A DNA stretch of 64,000 bases from Veillonella intestinalis (GTDB taxonomy: Bacteria > Bacillota > Negativicutes > Veillonellales > Veillonellaceae): NCBI RefSeq assembly GCF_943193155.1, contig NZ_CALPDB010000003.1:62001-126000 (forward strand), written 5' to 3'. The notes beneath the pieces are model-generated. The model saw only the letters and a program-made list of their open reading frames with translations. It ran no database searches and was not told the DNA's origin. This document shows, piece after piece, positions 16,884-26,260 of the stretch (positions are counted from its first letter, which is position 1; the number at the start of each line of letters is the position of its first letter). Position numbers and translations under genes: made by a program.

Positions 16884-17287
16884 AAATTGATGAATTACAA
16901 GATAACATCAAAAAGGCTATTAGCGAACACCCCAAAGAAGCAGAAAAGACGCTTAATAAAGTAGGGCTTGAATTAAAAAAAGAACTAACTAAAGAATCGA
17001 AAAAATACGCTTCTGGACGAGAACATAAACGTTCATTAGCTAAAAGCTGGCACAAGAAAGTTGTAGGCGATAGCCTTAGTAATTTAGAAGCCCAAGTATG
17101 GAGTACAGCCCCACATGTAGGGCTTGTAGACAGAGGACATAAAATTGTTACTAAAAACGGCAATACAGTAGGCTATGTCCAAGGTAAACATTTTATTGAT
17201 AAGACATCAAAAGATGTTGGTAACGACGTACTACCAGCTGAATTAGAAAAGTATTTAAAACGTTTGAAAAAGAAAATAGAGGGCTAG
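16862..17287 (+). CDS. HK97 gp10-like head-tail protein
   Basis: 141 residues, mostly helical with basic C-terminus; H-V-G-L-V-D-R-G-H is the family hallmark. Starts inside the previous gene, with AGGGGG upstream of the ATG. Confidence 0.8.
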   Translation: MAEFKLLKIDELQDNIKKAISEHPKEAEKTLNKVGLELKKELTKESKKYASGREHKRSLAKSWHKKVVGDSLSNLEAQVWSTAPHVGLVDRGHKIVTKNGNTVGYVQGKHFIDKTSKDVGNDVLPAELEKYLKRLKKKIEG

Positions 17288-17290
17288 ACA

Positions 17291-17725
17291 ATGTTACAAC
17301 AGATTTCAATTCTTGAATCTGTACGCGATAGGCTTCAAGAATCCTATAAACTTCCAGTCTATTTAGACGAAGTTAAAGAAGGCTTTGAAAGCCCTTGTTT
17401 TTTTCTTAAAGCCTTGAAAACGACTTCACCTTATACAAAGTATCTGAATCATAATCGAATCACGATTTATATTACATTCTTTTCGGAAAAGGGAAGTACG
17501 CCAGCTGAACAACTATATCAGATTCAAGACGATTTAAACGACATGTTCTTTAAGGTTCTGTTCATAAAAAACAGGGCATTACAACCAGAAAATTTATCTT
17601 ATGAGATTCAAGGCGATGACAGCGACATCGTCTTTTTTTCATTTGATTTGAATTATTACGACGGTATCGCCAAACCAGAACCAGAAGAACTAATGAACAA
17701 TCTTTATTTAACAGAAAGGATTTAG
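17291..17725 (+). CDS. Tail terminator-like protein
   Basis: 144 residues matching the pattern of phage tail terminator family proteins located before the sheath gene in PBSX-like phages (helix, then C-F-F-L-K-A-L, I-T-I-Y-I-T-F-F, and F-F-S-F-D-L-N-Y strands). It would cap the tail tube and dock it to the head. Function by position and fold pattern. Confidence 0.7.
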   Translation: MLQQISILESVRDRLQESYKLPVYLDEVKEGFESPCFFLKALKTTSPYTKYLNHNRITIYITFFSEKGSTPAEQLYQIQDDLNDMFFKVLFIKNRALQPENLSYEIQGDDSDIVFFSFDLNYYDGIAKPEPEELMNNLYLTERI

Positions 17726-17728
17726 AGA

Positions 17729-18820
17729 ATGGGCTTACCTAGTATTTCTATTTCATATCGCGAACGCGGTATTACCGCTATTGAACGTGCTAAACGTGGC
17801 ATTATTTTATTATTGTTACATGATACAGTACCAAGCGGTTCAGCGAATGCATATGTAAAACATACGGTTTTCGATAATGACGACATTCCAGCTGAATTAT
17901 CCGAAGAAAATAAGAAACAAATTGAACTAGCTTTAATCGGCTATCAAACAACACCTTATAAAATTATTCCGTTAGTTTTTGCCGAAAGTACAAGCATTAA
18001 TGACATGTTAAAGGTGGCAGAATCTATTAAGTTTACTTACTTAGTATATCCAGAAGCAGACGAAGACGCAGCGGCTACTATTGCGACATGGATTAAAGCA
18101 CAACGTACGCAAAAGGATAACCAGTTAAAAGCTGTTTTATACAAACAAGCAGCGGACAATGAAGGCGTAATCAATGTTACGAATAGCTGGTTTAAAGTTG
18201 GTAGTAAACAGTATACAGGGGCTGAATATTGTTCCCGTATTGCTGGCTTAATCTGCGGAACACCAGCAAAAATTAGCTGTACTTACGCCCCACTACCAGA
18301 AGTAACAGAAGTTGAATTCGTGGATAAAGAAACTCTTGATTCCCGTATCGACAAAGGCGAATTCGTTGTATTTGATGACGGCGAAAAAATTAAAGTTGCA
18401 CGTGGCGTTAATAGCTTTATTACTACTATTGAAGGTAAAGGAAAGTCCTTCAAAAAGATTAAGCTTGTAGAATTAATGGACATGATTCATGACGACATCA
18501 AAAAAACAGCCGAAGATAATTACTTAGGCAAATACGCGAATAGCTACGACAATCGTTCTTTATTGATTACCGCAATCAACGGCTACTTCTTAGAATTAGA
18601 ACGTGACGGTTTGTTAGAAAAGAACCAGAATGAAGCTTCTATCAACTTAGAAAATACTAAGATTTATTTGATGAAAAACGGACGTCGTACAAAAGAAGAA
18701 TTGGCTAAAATGTCTGAAATTCAACTTAAGTACGAAAACATTGGCGACAATGTGTTCTTAACAGCTTCATTATCTATGCTAGACGCTATCGAAAACATTG
18801 ATTTACCAATCAATATTTAA
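17729..18820 (+). CDS. xkdK: Tail sheath protein (XkdK-like)
   Basis: 363 residues. Starts G-L-P-S-I-S-I-S-Y-R-E-R-G, has the conserved N-terminal tube-binding part, and N-S-F-I-T-T-I and K-K-I-K-L-V-E-L-M-D-M-I-H motifs in the C-terminal part. A sheath gene shows that the phage has a contractile tail. Shorter than the ~460-residue Bacillus XkdK, so an outer domain is probably missing. Confidence 0.87.
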   Translation: MGLPSISISYRERGITAIERAKRGIILLLLHDTVPSGSANAYVKHTVFDNDDIPAELSEENKKQIELALIGYQTTPYKIIPLVFAESTSINDMLKVAESIKFTYLVYPEADEDAAATIATWIKAQRTQKDNQLKAVLYKQAADNEGVINVTNSWFKVGSKQYTGAEYCSRIAGLICGTPAKISCTYAPLPEVTEVEFVDKETLDSRIDKGEFVVFDDGEKIKVARGVNSFITTIEGKGKSFKKIKLVELMDMIHDDIKKTAEDNYLGKYANSYDNRSLLITAINGYFLELERDGLLEKNQNEASINLENTKIYLMKNGRRTKEELAKMSEIQLKYENIGDNVFLTASLSMLDAIENIDLPINI

Positions 18821-18862
18821 GTGATTTTTCTTAAGTTTTAAGAAGAAAGGACTAATTAATAC

Positions 18863-19300
18863 ATGCAAAATGTAACAGGTAATAAAGTCATGGCTGGTCG
18901 TCATGGCGAAGTATGGGTAGACGACCACTATTTAGGCGAAATCATGGAATTTAAAGCTACTGTAACACTTGATAAAGCAGAAGTTAAGCTTATCAAACAT
19001 CAAGCAAAATCTTATAAAGTAACAGGCTATACGGCTAAAGGTAGTATCAAATTCCATAAAGTAGATAGCTACTTCTTACGCAAAATGAACGATAAAATTA
19101 AGGAAGGGAAACAACCTATCTTTACTATCGTATCTAAGATTAGCGACCCAGACGCCGTAGGCGAAGAACGCGTAGTAGTTCGCGACGCTACTTTCGATGA
19201 ATTAGTATTGGCTGATTGGTCAGTAGATAAAATCTTAGAAGAAAGCTATAACTTTACGTTTTCTGAATGGGACATTTTAGACACCGCAACAGGTGAATAA
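18863..19300 (+). CDS. xkdM: Tail tube protein (XkdM-like)
   Basis: 145 residues; G-R-H-G-E-V-W-V-D and the beta-barrel pattern of XkdM tube proteins. A phage palindrome (18828-18844) and AGAAAGGAC immediately precede it, and a terminator follows, suggesting expression set for high output. Confidence 0.87.
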   Translation: MQNVTGNKVMAGRHGEVWVDDHYLGEIMEFKATVTLDKAEVKLIKHQAKSYKVTGYTAKGSIKFHKVDSYFLRKMNDKIKEGKQPIFTIVSKISDPDAVGEERVVVRDATFDELVLADWSVDKILEESYNFTFSEWDILDTATGE

Positions 19301-19302
19301 TA

Positions 19303-19330
19303 GGGGGGCTTTTTAGCCCCTCTTTTTTTC
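19303..19330 (+). terminator. Terminator after the tail tube gene
   Basis: GGGGCT pairs with AGCCCC (19305-19310 with 19315-19320), extended by two weaker pairs, followed by a run of seven T. It overlaps the start of the next palindrome (19328). Probably reduces readthrough into the tail chaperone. Confidence 0.7.
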
Positions 19331-19361
19331 TTGAATTTTAAGAAGAAAGGGAATATAAAAA

Positions 19362-19799
19362 ATGGCTACTGAATTAAATTTAATTGATGTCTTGTTACAG
19401 CAAGACGCAGCAACATTACTACAGCAAGAAACCGAAGAATACGAAGTAAAATCGTTAACGCGTAAAACAGGTAAAAAGTTTGTACTTACATTGCAAGGAC
19501 TTAATACAGATATGTTTATGAAGATTCGCAATCAATGTACTGCTAAAAATAAGAAGGGTAAAGAAGAATTAAACGAATCTAAATTTAGTGCGAAAATCCT
19601 TCTTGAAGGCATTAAAAAACCAGACTTTCACAGTATGAAACTTGCCGAACATTTTAATGTAGGTACACCAGAAGAAATAATGACAAAGTTATTCAATGCT
19701 GGCGAAACAAACGAAATCGCTAAACGTATCAATGTACTTTCGGGGCAAGTAGTAGATGTTGACGACGACATCGACGTAGACGAAGAAATAAAAAACTAA
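19362..19799 (+). CDS. Tail assembly chaperone, short form (XkdN-like)
   Basis: 145-residue chaperone that binds the tape measure protein during tail assembly. Acidic C-terminus (D-D-D-I-D-V-D-E-E). It ends just after a slippery heptamer, so it is the unshifted product of a two-product gene. Confidence 0.8.
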   Translation: MATELNLIDVLLQQDAATLLQQETEEYEVKSLTRKTGKKFVLTLQGLNTDMFMKIRNQCTAKNKKGKEELNESKFSAKILLEGIKKPDFHSMKLAEHFNVGTPEEIMTKLFNAGETNEIAKRINVLSGQVVDVDDDIDVDEEIKN

Positions 19800-19966
19800 T
19801 TGAAACCGATAGGAATACACAAACAGCCTATTATTTATATAGGTTACATGGGCTATTACCGCACGAATATTATTCGTTGCCTATCGGTGAAAGATTAATC
19901 GTATCTGCGTTCGTTTCTTATGAATTGAATCAGTTAAGAGAAGAAGCTGATTCTATTAAGAATTAA
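19362..19966 (+). CDS. Tail assembly chaperone, -1 frameshift product
   Basis: A -1 shift on A-AAA-AAC (19790-19796) adds 57 codons reading I-E-T-D-R-N-T-Q-T-A-Y-Y onward and ending at TAA 19964-19966. The 0-frame stop TAA (19797-19799) follows the slip site directly. This gpG/gpGT-type pair is known in many tailed phages. The added part fills the gap up to the tape measure gene, which supports it being real. Confidence 0.85.
19790..19888 (+). promoter_or_regulatory. Programmed -1 frameshift signal
   Basis: Heptamer A-AAA-AAC at 19790-19796. Eight bases later ACCGATAGG (19805-19813) is perfectly complementary to CCTATCGGT (19880-19888), giving a long-range 9-bp stem at the correct distance to stimulate slipping. 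Confidence 0.75.
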
Positions 19967-19977
19967 GAGGTGATTTA

Positions 19978-22230
19978 TTGGCAACTGTAATTGACGCTAT
20001 TATCAAGCTACAAGACGACATGTCAGCCAAATTAAAGCGGATAAATAACAACTTAAAACAAACTGAAAGCATGGCTAAGCGTGTAAATAGAAGCGTTGCT
20101 TCAATGGGTAAAGGCTTCAATAGTGCTGCTTCTGCTATGCAACCGTTCGCCCTTGCAGCCGTTGCCGTAGCTGGTACAGCGATTACAGCTTACGCCAGCT
20201 TTGATACTAAGTATCACGCCTTTTTAAATAAATTATCCGATGATACTAAAAAACATACGGAAATTAGCCAAGACGCCTTTTACAAAATGGGGACGAAAGT
20301 AGCTGTACCACTTGAAACATTAATTGGCGTTGCAGACCAAATAGGCGGTGCAATCGACGGCTTAAACGGCAAGGAAATAAACGAACTTACAGAATCTGTA
20401 TCACGTTTCGCGGTGGCTACTGATACACAAGCAGACGTAGCAGCTTTAATGTTTACAAATACTATGAATAGCTTCGGCTTATCTGTAAAAGATGTTCCGC
20501 ACATGCTAGACGGTATTACACAGGCTTCTAACTTATCATCGGCTAATGTTGACGACTTAGCGGAAGCCCTAAAAATGACATCTACATCAGCAAATAGTAT
20601 GAATCAAACATTAGATACTACACTAGCTTCATTAGCTACTTTAGCGAACAACGGCTTAAAAGGTTCTATGGCTGGTACTGGCTTATCTAACATTTTTGAA
20701 CGTATGGCGAATCCTAAGTTTTCTGCTGTACTTACAGACATGGGAATTCAGTTATTCGACACTTCGGGAAACATGCGACAATTAACAGACGTTGCAGAAG
20801 AATTTAACCGTGTTACAGCTGGTATGAGTGGCGTTCAAAAACAATCATTAGCATTAGAAGCATTCGGCGACCAAGGTTCGCGTGCGTTCCTTCTTTTAGC
20901 TAATAACTTAGACGCTTATAAGAAGAATTTAGCAGCGGTACAGGATTCACAAGGGGCAGCCAACAAAGCGTATGATGAAATGAAACAGTCATTAGGCGGA
21001 AGCCTTGAAATCGCTAAAAATAATGCTATGGCGATTCTGTATAAAATCGGCGAAAAACTAGCCCCAACAATAAAAGTATTGGTGGAAGAATTTTCTAAAT
21101 TTACTGAAAAAATCTTAGATAATAACGACGGTACTATCGACTTAGCAATTACATTAGGTAAATTAGTTATTGGTACATTCGCCGTTACTAAGGGTATCGG
21201 CTTAGCCTTAACTGGTTTGTCCGCTGCGTCTGGTGGCGTATTATCGTTCGCTTCTGCTTGTGCTAAAGCTGGTGGCATTGTTCCTATGATTTTCGGACGT
21301 GTAAGTTTAGTATTTAGAACCTTTGGTTCATTAATTAAAAATGTAGGCGTAATCTTTAAATTATTCGGTATGGACTTCGCACGAATCGGCTTAACTATTG
21401 CCCGTGGCTTAATGTCCTTTATGTCCGTTGGCGGTAAAGTATTTATGTTTTTGATTCGTGGTATAACGTTATTAGGGCGTGCTTTCATGGCTAACCCTAT
21501 CGGACTTGCGATTACTGTAATTATTGGCATTATTTACTTACTCTATACCAACTGGGACACTGTAGTAAAATACGTGGACATCGGTATTAAGTGGCTTAGT
21601 AATGAATTCCAATTCTTGAAAAACACAACAGTAAACGCGTTTAACTATATCGTAAATGGCGTTATGTCCTTTATTAATTACTTAGGCGACTTACTAGCTT
21701 ATATTGGCGGTGCGTTTATGTCTGGTTTTATGGGGGCATGGCAAGCCGTAAGCGACTTCTTTAATGGAATCTGGAACGGCATGGTATCTACTGTTTCTGG
21801 AGTAGTTGACACTGTAAAAGGCTTAATCAATCAGATTATTTCAGTTTTAAATGGCGTCAGCTTCACTGTTCCCGATTGGGTACCGTCATTCGGTGGACAA
21901 AACTTTAGCTTGAATATTCCGTTACTCTTTACTGGTGCTGAAAACTGGAAAGGCGGACTAGCTAAGATTCACGACCAAGGCGGCGAAATTGTAGATTTAC
22001 CGCAAGGTACAAGAGTAATTCCACATGATAAGTCAATCAAAGAAGCACGCGATTTAGGACGTTCAGAAGGGCAATTACTCAACGCTAAACGTTCTGGTAT
22101 ATCAATCGCTATAGCTAAAGTCGCTGATTCAATCGTAATTAGAGAAGACGCTGATTTAGATAAATTAATGACTAAGTTAACAGAAACATTAGAATCGTAT
22201 GCTATTAATGCTGTAGAAGGGGCTGTATAA
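19978..22230 (+). CDS. Tail tape measure protein
   Basis: 750 residues, started by TTG at 19978 after AGAGGTG. The N-terminus is coiled coil; the TP901-type core contains F-D-T-K-Y-H-A-F, S-S-A-N-V-D-D-L-A and A-F-G-D-Q-G-S-R-A-F. Several hydrophobic stretches lie at about 390-530. It sets tail length and helps DNA entry. Its stop overlaps the next ATG (TAATG). Confidence 0.92.
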   Translation: MATVIDAIIKLQDDMSAKLKRINNNLKQTESMAKRVNRSVASMGKGFNSAASAMQPFALAAVAVAGTAITAYASFDTKYHAFLNKLSDDTKKHTEISQDAFYKMGTKVAVPLETLIGVADQIGGAIDGLNGKEINELTESVSRFAVATDTQADVAALMFTNTMNSFGLSVKDVPHMLDGITQASNLSSANVDDLAEALKMTSTSANSMNQTLDTTLASLATLANNGLKGSMAGTGLSNIFERMANPKFSAVLTDMGIQLFDTSGNMRQLTDVAEEFNRVTAGMSGVQKQSLALEAFGDQGSRAFLLLANNLDAYKKNLAAVQDSQGAANKAYDEMKQSLGGSLEIAKNNAMAILYKIGEKLAPTIKVLVEEFSKFTEKILDNNDGTIDLAITLGKLVIGTFAVTKGIGLALTGLSAASGGVLSFASACAKAGGIVPMIFGRVSLVFRTFGSLIKNVGVIFKLFGMDFARIGLTIARGLMSFMSVGGKVFMFLIRGITLLGRAFMANPIGLAITVIIGIIYLLYTNWDTVVKYVDIGIKWLSNEFQFLKNTTVNAFNYIVNGVMSFINYLGDLLAYIGGAFMSGFMGAWQAVSDFFNGIWNGMVSTVSGVVDTVKGLINQIISVLNGVSFTVPDWVPSFGGQNFSLNIPLLFTGAENWKGGLAKIHDQGGEIVDLPQGTRVIPHDKSIKEARDLGRSEGQLLNAKRSGISIAIAKVADSIVIREDADLDKLMTKLTETLESYAINAVEGAV

Positions 22231-23066
22231 TGAGTATTTTTTCTAGTTCAACAAAAGAAACAATGATAAATAAAGCCTTACAGTACCTTCTGGGCAATAG
22301 CGACGGTACAGTAGGGGCAGAAGACGGCGAAGTAGTCATTTCTGGCGTATCTGGAACGGTGAAACTACCCGTTCCGCCAGAATCCTATGAAGTAGCCGTT
22401 TCTTCACTACATCAAAAAGTAAATATCCAGTCATTAGGCGAATTAAATATGTTAGGTAAAACAGGGCTTCGGACAATATCATTCACGACATTTTTACCAA
22501 ATCAAGACTATACATTCGCGAATGCTGTAGATACAGCAGAATACATTAAAAACATAGAATCATTACGTACAGCTACATCACCATGTCATTTACTTATTGG
22601 TGGTACTACAGTAGATTTTGACGTTACGATAGATTCATTTACTTATTCTGAATCTGGGGGCGGTGGCGACATCACTATCGCCCTTTCATTTTCTGAATAT
22701 AAGAAAATAAACGAAGTAGACAAATCAGTAGTTGATGAAAAAACTGGACTGAATCAACGTAATACGACCGCACTAAAAAAAGTAGCTACTAATTTACAGT
22801 ATCGTAAGCATGATACACCGTTAACATTCTTAAATCGTGCATTATCTAAAACCAATGCAAAAGGTTTAGACGAAAACCAAGCCAAATATTTAAGCTATGG
22901 TAAATCGCTAGTAAAGTCCGCTAGTGGTACAGGCGTATCATTTAACATTGGCGATACAATAAATTTCAAGCGTAATAAAAACAATACATTATCTGCGGTA
23001 GTAAATAATAAAGAATTAGCACTAAAAGAAGATAAGCAAGTTTTTAATTCGGATAGGAAAGGATAG
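22230..23066 (+). CDS. Baseplate protein, XkdP-like
   Basis: 278 residues. L-P-V-P-P-E-S-Y-E-V near residue 50 and L-N-M-L-G-K-T-G-L-R-T-I-S-F are typical of XkdP-type proteins between tape measure and hub. The family often carries a LysM domain; I see only a weak remnant (F-N-I-G-D-T-I-N) near the C-terminus. Confidence 0.75.
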   Translation: MSIFSSSTKETMINKALQYLLGNSDGTVGAEDGEVVISGVSGTVKLPVPPESYEVAVSSLHQKVNIQSLGELNMLGKTGLRTISFTTFLPNQDYTFANAVDTAEYIKNIESLRTATSPCHLLIGGTTVDFDVTIDSFTYSESGGGGDITIALSFSEYKKINEVDKSVVDEKTGLNQRNTTALKKVATNLQYRKHDTPLTFLNRALSKTNAKGLDENQAKYLSYGKSLVKSASGTGVSFNIGDTINFKRNKNNTLSAVVNNKELALKEDKQVFNSDRKG

Positions 23067-23072
23067 TTAGTT

Positions 23073-24062
23073 ATGGGCAGCTTCAAATTCTTAGTCAATG
23101 ACAAAGATATAACTAACTACATTATTTCGTTTTCATGGAGTGGCGATAATTCACAAGCTGGACGTAAGTTAGAATTCACTGTAGCATTCAATAATGTTAC
23201 TAAGGATAGTACATTTACAAATCCTTATATTATAGCTGGTGATAAAATTACGGTTAAGTATATTCTTAATTCCGATTCTATGACACCAGAAGAATTTATA
23301 CTGTTTAAAGGGCAAGTCTGGTTAACAAGTCGTAATACTCCTGGCTATGATAAATCATTTACAGCGTATGACAATATTATCTTTTTAGCAAAATCAAAGC
23401 TAAACAAGAAATTTCAAAACGCTACTGTATATGACGTATTAAAACAGGTTGCGAATGAGTTCGGTATGAATATCCTTCTTGATGAAGGTATCACGCTAGA
23501 CGCAAAAGGCGACTTTATAGCAGATAATATGTCTGGTACTGAAATCTTCAAGAAGGCATTAGACATACAATCAGCTAAAGACAATAAAAAGTACTGTATT
23601 ATGGCACTAGATGAAAACAACAATATCGTAATTGGCTATAATGGCGGTAAAGAAGTAGAAAACTTTAGTCTTACAGATACTACAAACGTTTTCAGTTCGT
23701 CACATTCCGAATCGCTAGAAAACCTTGTATCTATGGTTTACATTGCAGATAATAACGGCAATACAACAGCTTCTAATGTAGTCCAATCCGATTATGGCTT
23801 ACAGCATTACGGGAAAGTAACACAAATCTATAAGCCAGATAAGAAAGTAGATACAGCGACGGCTTCACGTGCATTACTACATTCAGTAGACTATGAATCA
23901 AGTTTAGAAGCTATTGGTAATATCTTCTGTGTAGCTGGTAAATCGGTAACGATTCAAGAAGAAAACCTAAAAGGAAAGTTCTTCATCAAATCCGATTCAC
24001 ATAGTTTTAGTTACGGACAACATACAATGAGATTGTCCCTAGATTTTACGTCATTACATTAG
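23073..24062 (+). CDS. Baseplate hub protein, XkdQ/gpD-like
   Basis: 329 residues, beta-rich, with the late-control-D type pattern (D-I-T-N-Y-I-I-S-F-S-W-S-G-D, then D-V-L-K-Q-V-A-N-E-F-G-M). It forms the hub at the tail tip. Last gene before the leftward island. Confidence 0.8.
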   Translation: MGSFKFLVNDKDITNYIISFSWSGDNSQAGRKLEFTVAFNNVTKDSTFTNPYIIAGDKITVKYILNSDSMTPEEFILFKGQVWLTSRNTPGYDKSFTAYDNIIFLAKSKLNKKFQNATVYDVLKQVANEFGMNILLDEGITLDAKGDFIADNMSGTEIFKKALDIQSAKDNKKYCIMALDENNNIVIGYNGGKEVENFSLTDTTNVFSSSHSESLENLVSMVYIADNNGNTTASNVVQSDYGLQHYGKVTQIYKPDKKVDTATASRALLHSVDYESSLEAIGNIFCVAGKSVTIQEENLKGKFFIKSDSHSFSYGQHTMRLSLDFTSLH

Positions 24063-24103
24063 CTGTAAGCGATTTTAAATAACGCCCTTAACACTTTATA
24101 CCT

Positions 24104-24132
24104 AAAAAAAGAAAAAGCCCCTCCAAGGGGCT
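24104..24132 (-). terminator. Terminator of the leftward island
   Basis: AGCCCCT/AGGGGCT stem (24116-24122 with 24126-24132); on the minus strand it is followed by TTTTTCTTTTTTT. Confidence 0.85.
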
Positions 24133-24204
24133 ATTCTCATATATTATCATTTATAAGGCTTTCAAAAAGCCAGTCATAGCAAGGCTTTTCAGACACCTAA
24201 AAAT

Positions 24205-24492
24205 TTAATTATTTAGGCTATACTTTTCTATTAAAGAATTTAGTTGATGACGGATTGCGTTCGTATCAGTTGTTACGTTACGCCACTTATGAATAATGTT
24301 AGTATCTGTTTGACGACTATATAAGTTAGCTACATCGCTTTCATGGTTCTGATTATATCGTTCTGGATTGAAGTACACTACTTCGATTATATCTGTTTCT
24401 AAATCGTATATGCTATATACTTCATAACCATTTAAACCACGACTACGAATTGTTTGTAACAGTTTTCTGATTCCTTTAAACTTTCGTTCCAT
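24205..24492 (-). CDS. Island protein, 95 aa, unknown
   Basis: Basic N-terminus (M-E-R-K-F-K-G-I-R-K), aromatic middle; unrecognised. Starts 17 bp inside the end of the HTH gene, so it is translationally coupled. Candidate accessory (moron) protein. Confidence 0.55.
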   Translation of the reverse strand: MERKFKGIRKLLQTIRSRGLNGYEVYSIYDLETDIIEVVYFNPERYNQNHESDVANLYSRQTDTNIIHKWRNVTTDTNAIRHQLNSLIEKYSLNN

Positions 24493-24946
24493 AGCGATTT
24501 ACCTTTCTAAATTCTAGTACATTATCAACTTCGATATTACTAGCGTGGATTTCATTCAAGAAATCATCTACAGTTATTGATGTAAGTTCGTCTTGTACCT
24601 TTTTGTACTGGCGGACAAAAGACGCTTTCAAAATATCACGATATGCGTACTTAGTCATTGTATCACGACTAAAATACCATTCGACGATTATACCGTCTTT
24701 CTTTTCAAGCTGGATAGTTGATTCACGTTCTATTGTATTGTCCGCTAATTCTGATTCAATTTCTTTAATAAAAGCGGTATACATCATGCTGATTAACCAA
24801 TGTTTATACATTTTCCATAAGTAAACATTTAATTCTTTGTCTGGCTTTTCCCAGTCAATCAATGTTGAACGTGGTATTTCTAATTCAGCAGAAACAATTG
24901 GTAATGTTAGCCTAAAACCATTTCGCAAATTTTTAGCTTCTATCAT
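24476..24946 (-). CDS. Island HTH-type protein, 156 aa
   Basis: An N-terminal helix-turn-helix-like stretch (L-T-L-P-I-V-S-A-E-L-E-I-P-R-S-T-L-I-D-W) suggests DNA binding; the rest is unfamiliar. ATG 24946 has AAGGA at good spacing; the upstream GTG is too close to it. A candidate for the protein that binds the shared operators at 25497-25515 and 26265-26283. Confidence 0.5.
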   Translation of the reverse strand: MIEAKNLRNGFRLTLPIVSAELEIPRSTLIDWEKPDKELNVYLWKMYKHWLISMMYTAFIKEIESELADNTIERESTIQLEKKDGIIVEWYFSRDTMTKYAYRDILKASFVRQYKKVQDELTSITVDDFLNEIHASNIEVDNVLEFRKVNRYGTKV

Positions 24947-25466
24947 TTTCACCAGTCCTTACTATATATAAAAATTTATGAATTTCGTTACAGGTTTTAT
25001 TCAGAACTTCCATTAATGTTACTATGTCTGGGCTAATGTGAACGTCTGAAAGTGCGGATTCTAATAATGACAATCTATGACTAATGTTGTCTATATCTTC
25101 TGTATTAGCAGCGATATATAATTCGTCGGCTAATTTAAACAGTATTGTACTTAGTCCGAATTCTTCATTGATTAAAACGCGTAATCCTTCGCTTCTATCT
25201 TTGATTTTTTGAAGTGCATTTTCTGGCGTATTCTTTTTTAATTTAATAGCACGCTTACCGATTTTGACGACGTATTCGTCATTAGCTAATGGCTGCTGAA
25301 TACCTTGTATGCGATTTAAAAACCTTACTAAGTATTCATCATCTAATGAAGGTACATTAAATACACGATTATTATAATGGTAAATGCTATACGTACCGTT
25401 TTTAAGACATTTTAAACTGTATTTCTTTTGCTTAGACAATATTTTTTGTACTTGTTCCAATGTCAT
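24933..25466 (-). CDS. Island protein, 177 aa, unknown
   Basis: First gene behind promoter P2. Start chosen at ATG 25466, preceded by GAGG. N-terminal part is basic (K-Q-K-K-Y-S-L-K-C-L-K-N-G-T-Y), C-terminal part helical. No family recognised. Confidence 0.55.
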   Translation of the reverse strand: MTLEQVQKILSKQKKYSLKCLKNGTYSIYHYNNRVFNVPSLDDEYLVRFLNRIQGIQQPLANDEYVVKIGKRAIKLKKNTPENALQKIKDRSEGLRVLINEEFGLSTILFKLADELYIAANTEDIDNISHRLSLLESALSDVHISPDIVTLMEVLNKTCNEIHKFLYIVRTGENDRS

Positions 25467-25492
25467 TATTGACACCTCATTTCTTACTTTGT

Positions 25493-25521
25493 ATTGTAGT
25501 ATGATTTTCGCACTATGTCAA
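25493..25521 (-). promoter_or_regulatory. Island promoter P2 with operator
   Basis: Leftward TTGACA (25521-25516), 17-bp spacer, TACAAT (25498-25493). The spacer is filled by TAGTGCGAAAATCATACTA (25497-25515), an imperfect palindrome also found in P1. Confidence 0.8.
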
Positions 25522-25576
25522 GAAAAAATATTCTTAAATATGAAGAAAAAGACGCCTTTTACAGCGTCTTAATTCA

Positions 25577-25861
25577 TTACATTAATTCGGTTGATAGTAC
25601 GTATTCAGAATGACCCCCTTCGATTAAAGCGTTGTTTAAAAAGAGAACTTCTTCGGCGTCAAAGCCGATGTATTTATCGTCACCAGCTACGAAATAATCT
25701 ACGGTTACATCTTCTAAAGCGTCTACAATATCTAATACGGCGACGTAATATTCGTCTTGTAGATATTGCATTGCTTGATTCTTCAAAGTCTGGCGATGTA
25801 TTACAATACCTTCATTCTCTAACATTTCAATGTATTTAGCTAATAATTGTTTCTGTAACAT
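25577..25861 (-). CDS. Island protein, 94 aa, acidic, unknown
   Basis: Strongly acidic (contains A-L-E-D-V-T-V-D-Y-F-V-A-G-D-D and G-F-D-A-E-E-V-L). GGGGGT precedes ATG 25861. Small acidic proteins in phage accessory loci can be DNA mimics or inhibitors, but nothing here proves that. Transcribed from P1. Confidence 0.55.
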   Translation of the reverse strand: MLQKQLLAKYIEMLENEGIVIHRQTLKNQAMQYLQDEYYVAVLDIVDALEDVTVDYFVAGDDKYIGFDAEEVLFLNNALIEGGHSEYVLSTELM

Positions 25862-25872
25862 GTGTTGACCCC

Positions 25873-26034
25873 CTATAAGACAAAGTGTTTACTGTTTTTA
25901 AAAATCCAACCAGAGATACTATTACCAGCAAGTATTTTATAATCGTGAAGCATATCTTTTGCTTCCTTTTTACTATTGCATGGGATAATTTCGCCAGAAG
26001 TTAAAACTAAAATCCATTTAGAACCGATTTTCAT
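25873..26034 (-). CDS. Island protein, 53 aa, unknown
   Basis: 53 residues beginning M-K-I-G-S-K-W-I-L-V-L; AAAGGGGC precedes ATG 26034. Starts 3 bp after the stop of the next upstream gene. Unrecognised. Confidence 0.5.
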   Translation of the reverse strand: MKIGSKWILVLTSGEIIPCNSKKEAKDMLHDYKILAGNSISGWIFKNSKHFVL

Positions 26035-26036
26035 AA

Positions 26037-26213
26037 TTAAGCCCCTTTCTTAGCATAAGAAATAACTGGTTGAGTGATTTCGTAAACGTTAGCTACTATA
26101 TCGTCTGATTGATTCATCAGTATTGTACAAATACCTTTTGCTTCTTCAAACGTTTTAGCTACCTTTGATTTAATTTCTAATCCGTCGCGATAACTTATTA
26201 AATACTGTTTCAT
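26037..26213 (-). CDS. Island protein, 58 aa, unknown
   Basis: 58 residues beginning M-K-Q-Y-L-I-S-Y-R-D-G; AAAGGGG precedes ATG 26213. First gene after promoter P1. Size and strand/helix pattern resemble the following 53-aa protein, so they may be distant paralogues. Confidence 0.5.
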   Translation of the reverse strand: MKQYLISYRDGLEIKSKVAKTFEEAKGICTILMNQSDDIVANVYEITQPVISYAKKGA

Positions 26214-26260
26214 AGTTAAAACCCCTTTCTTTTTATTCGCGTTTCCTTAACTATGATGTA

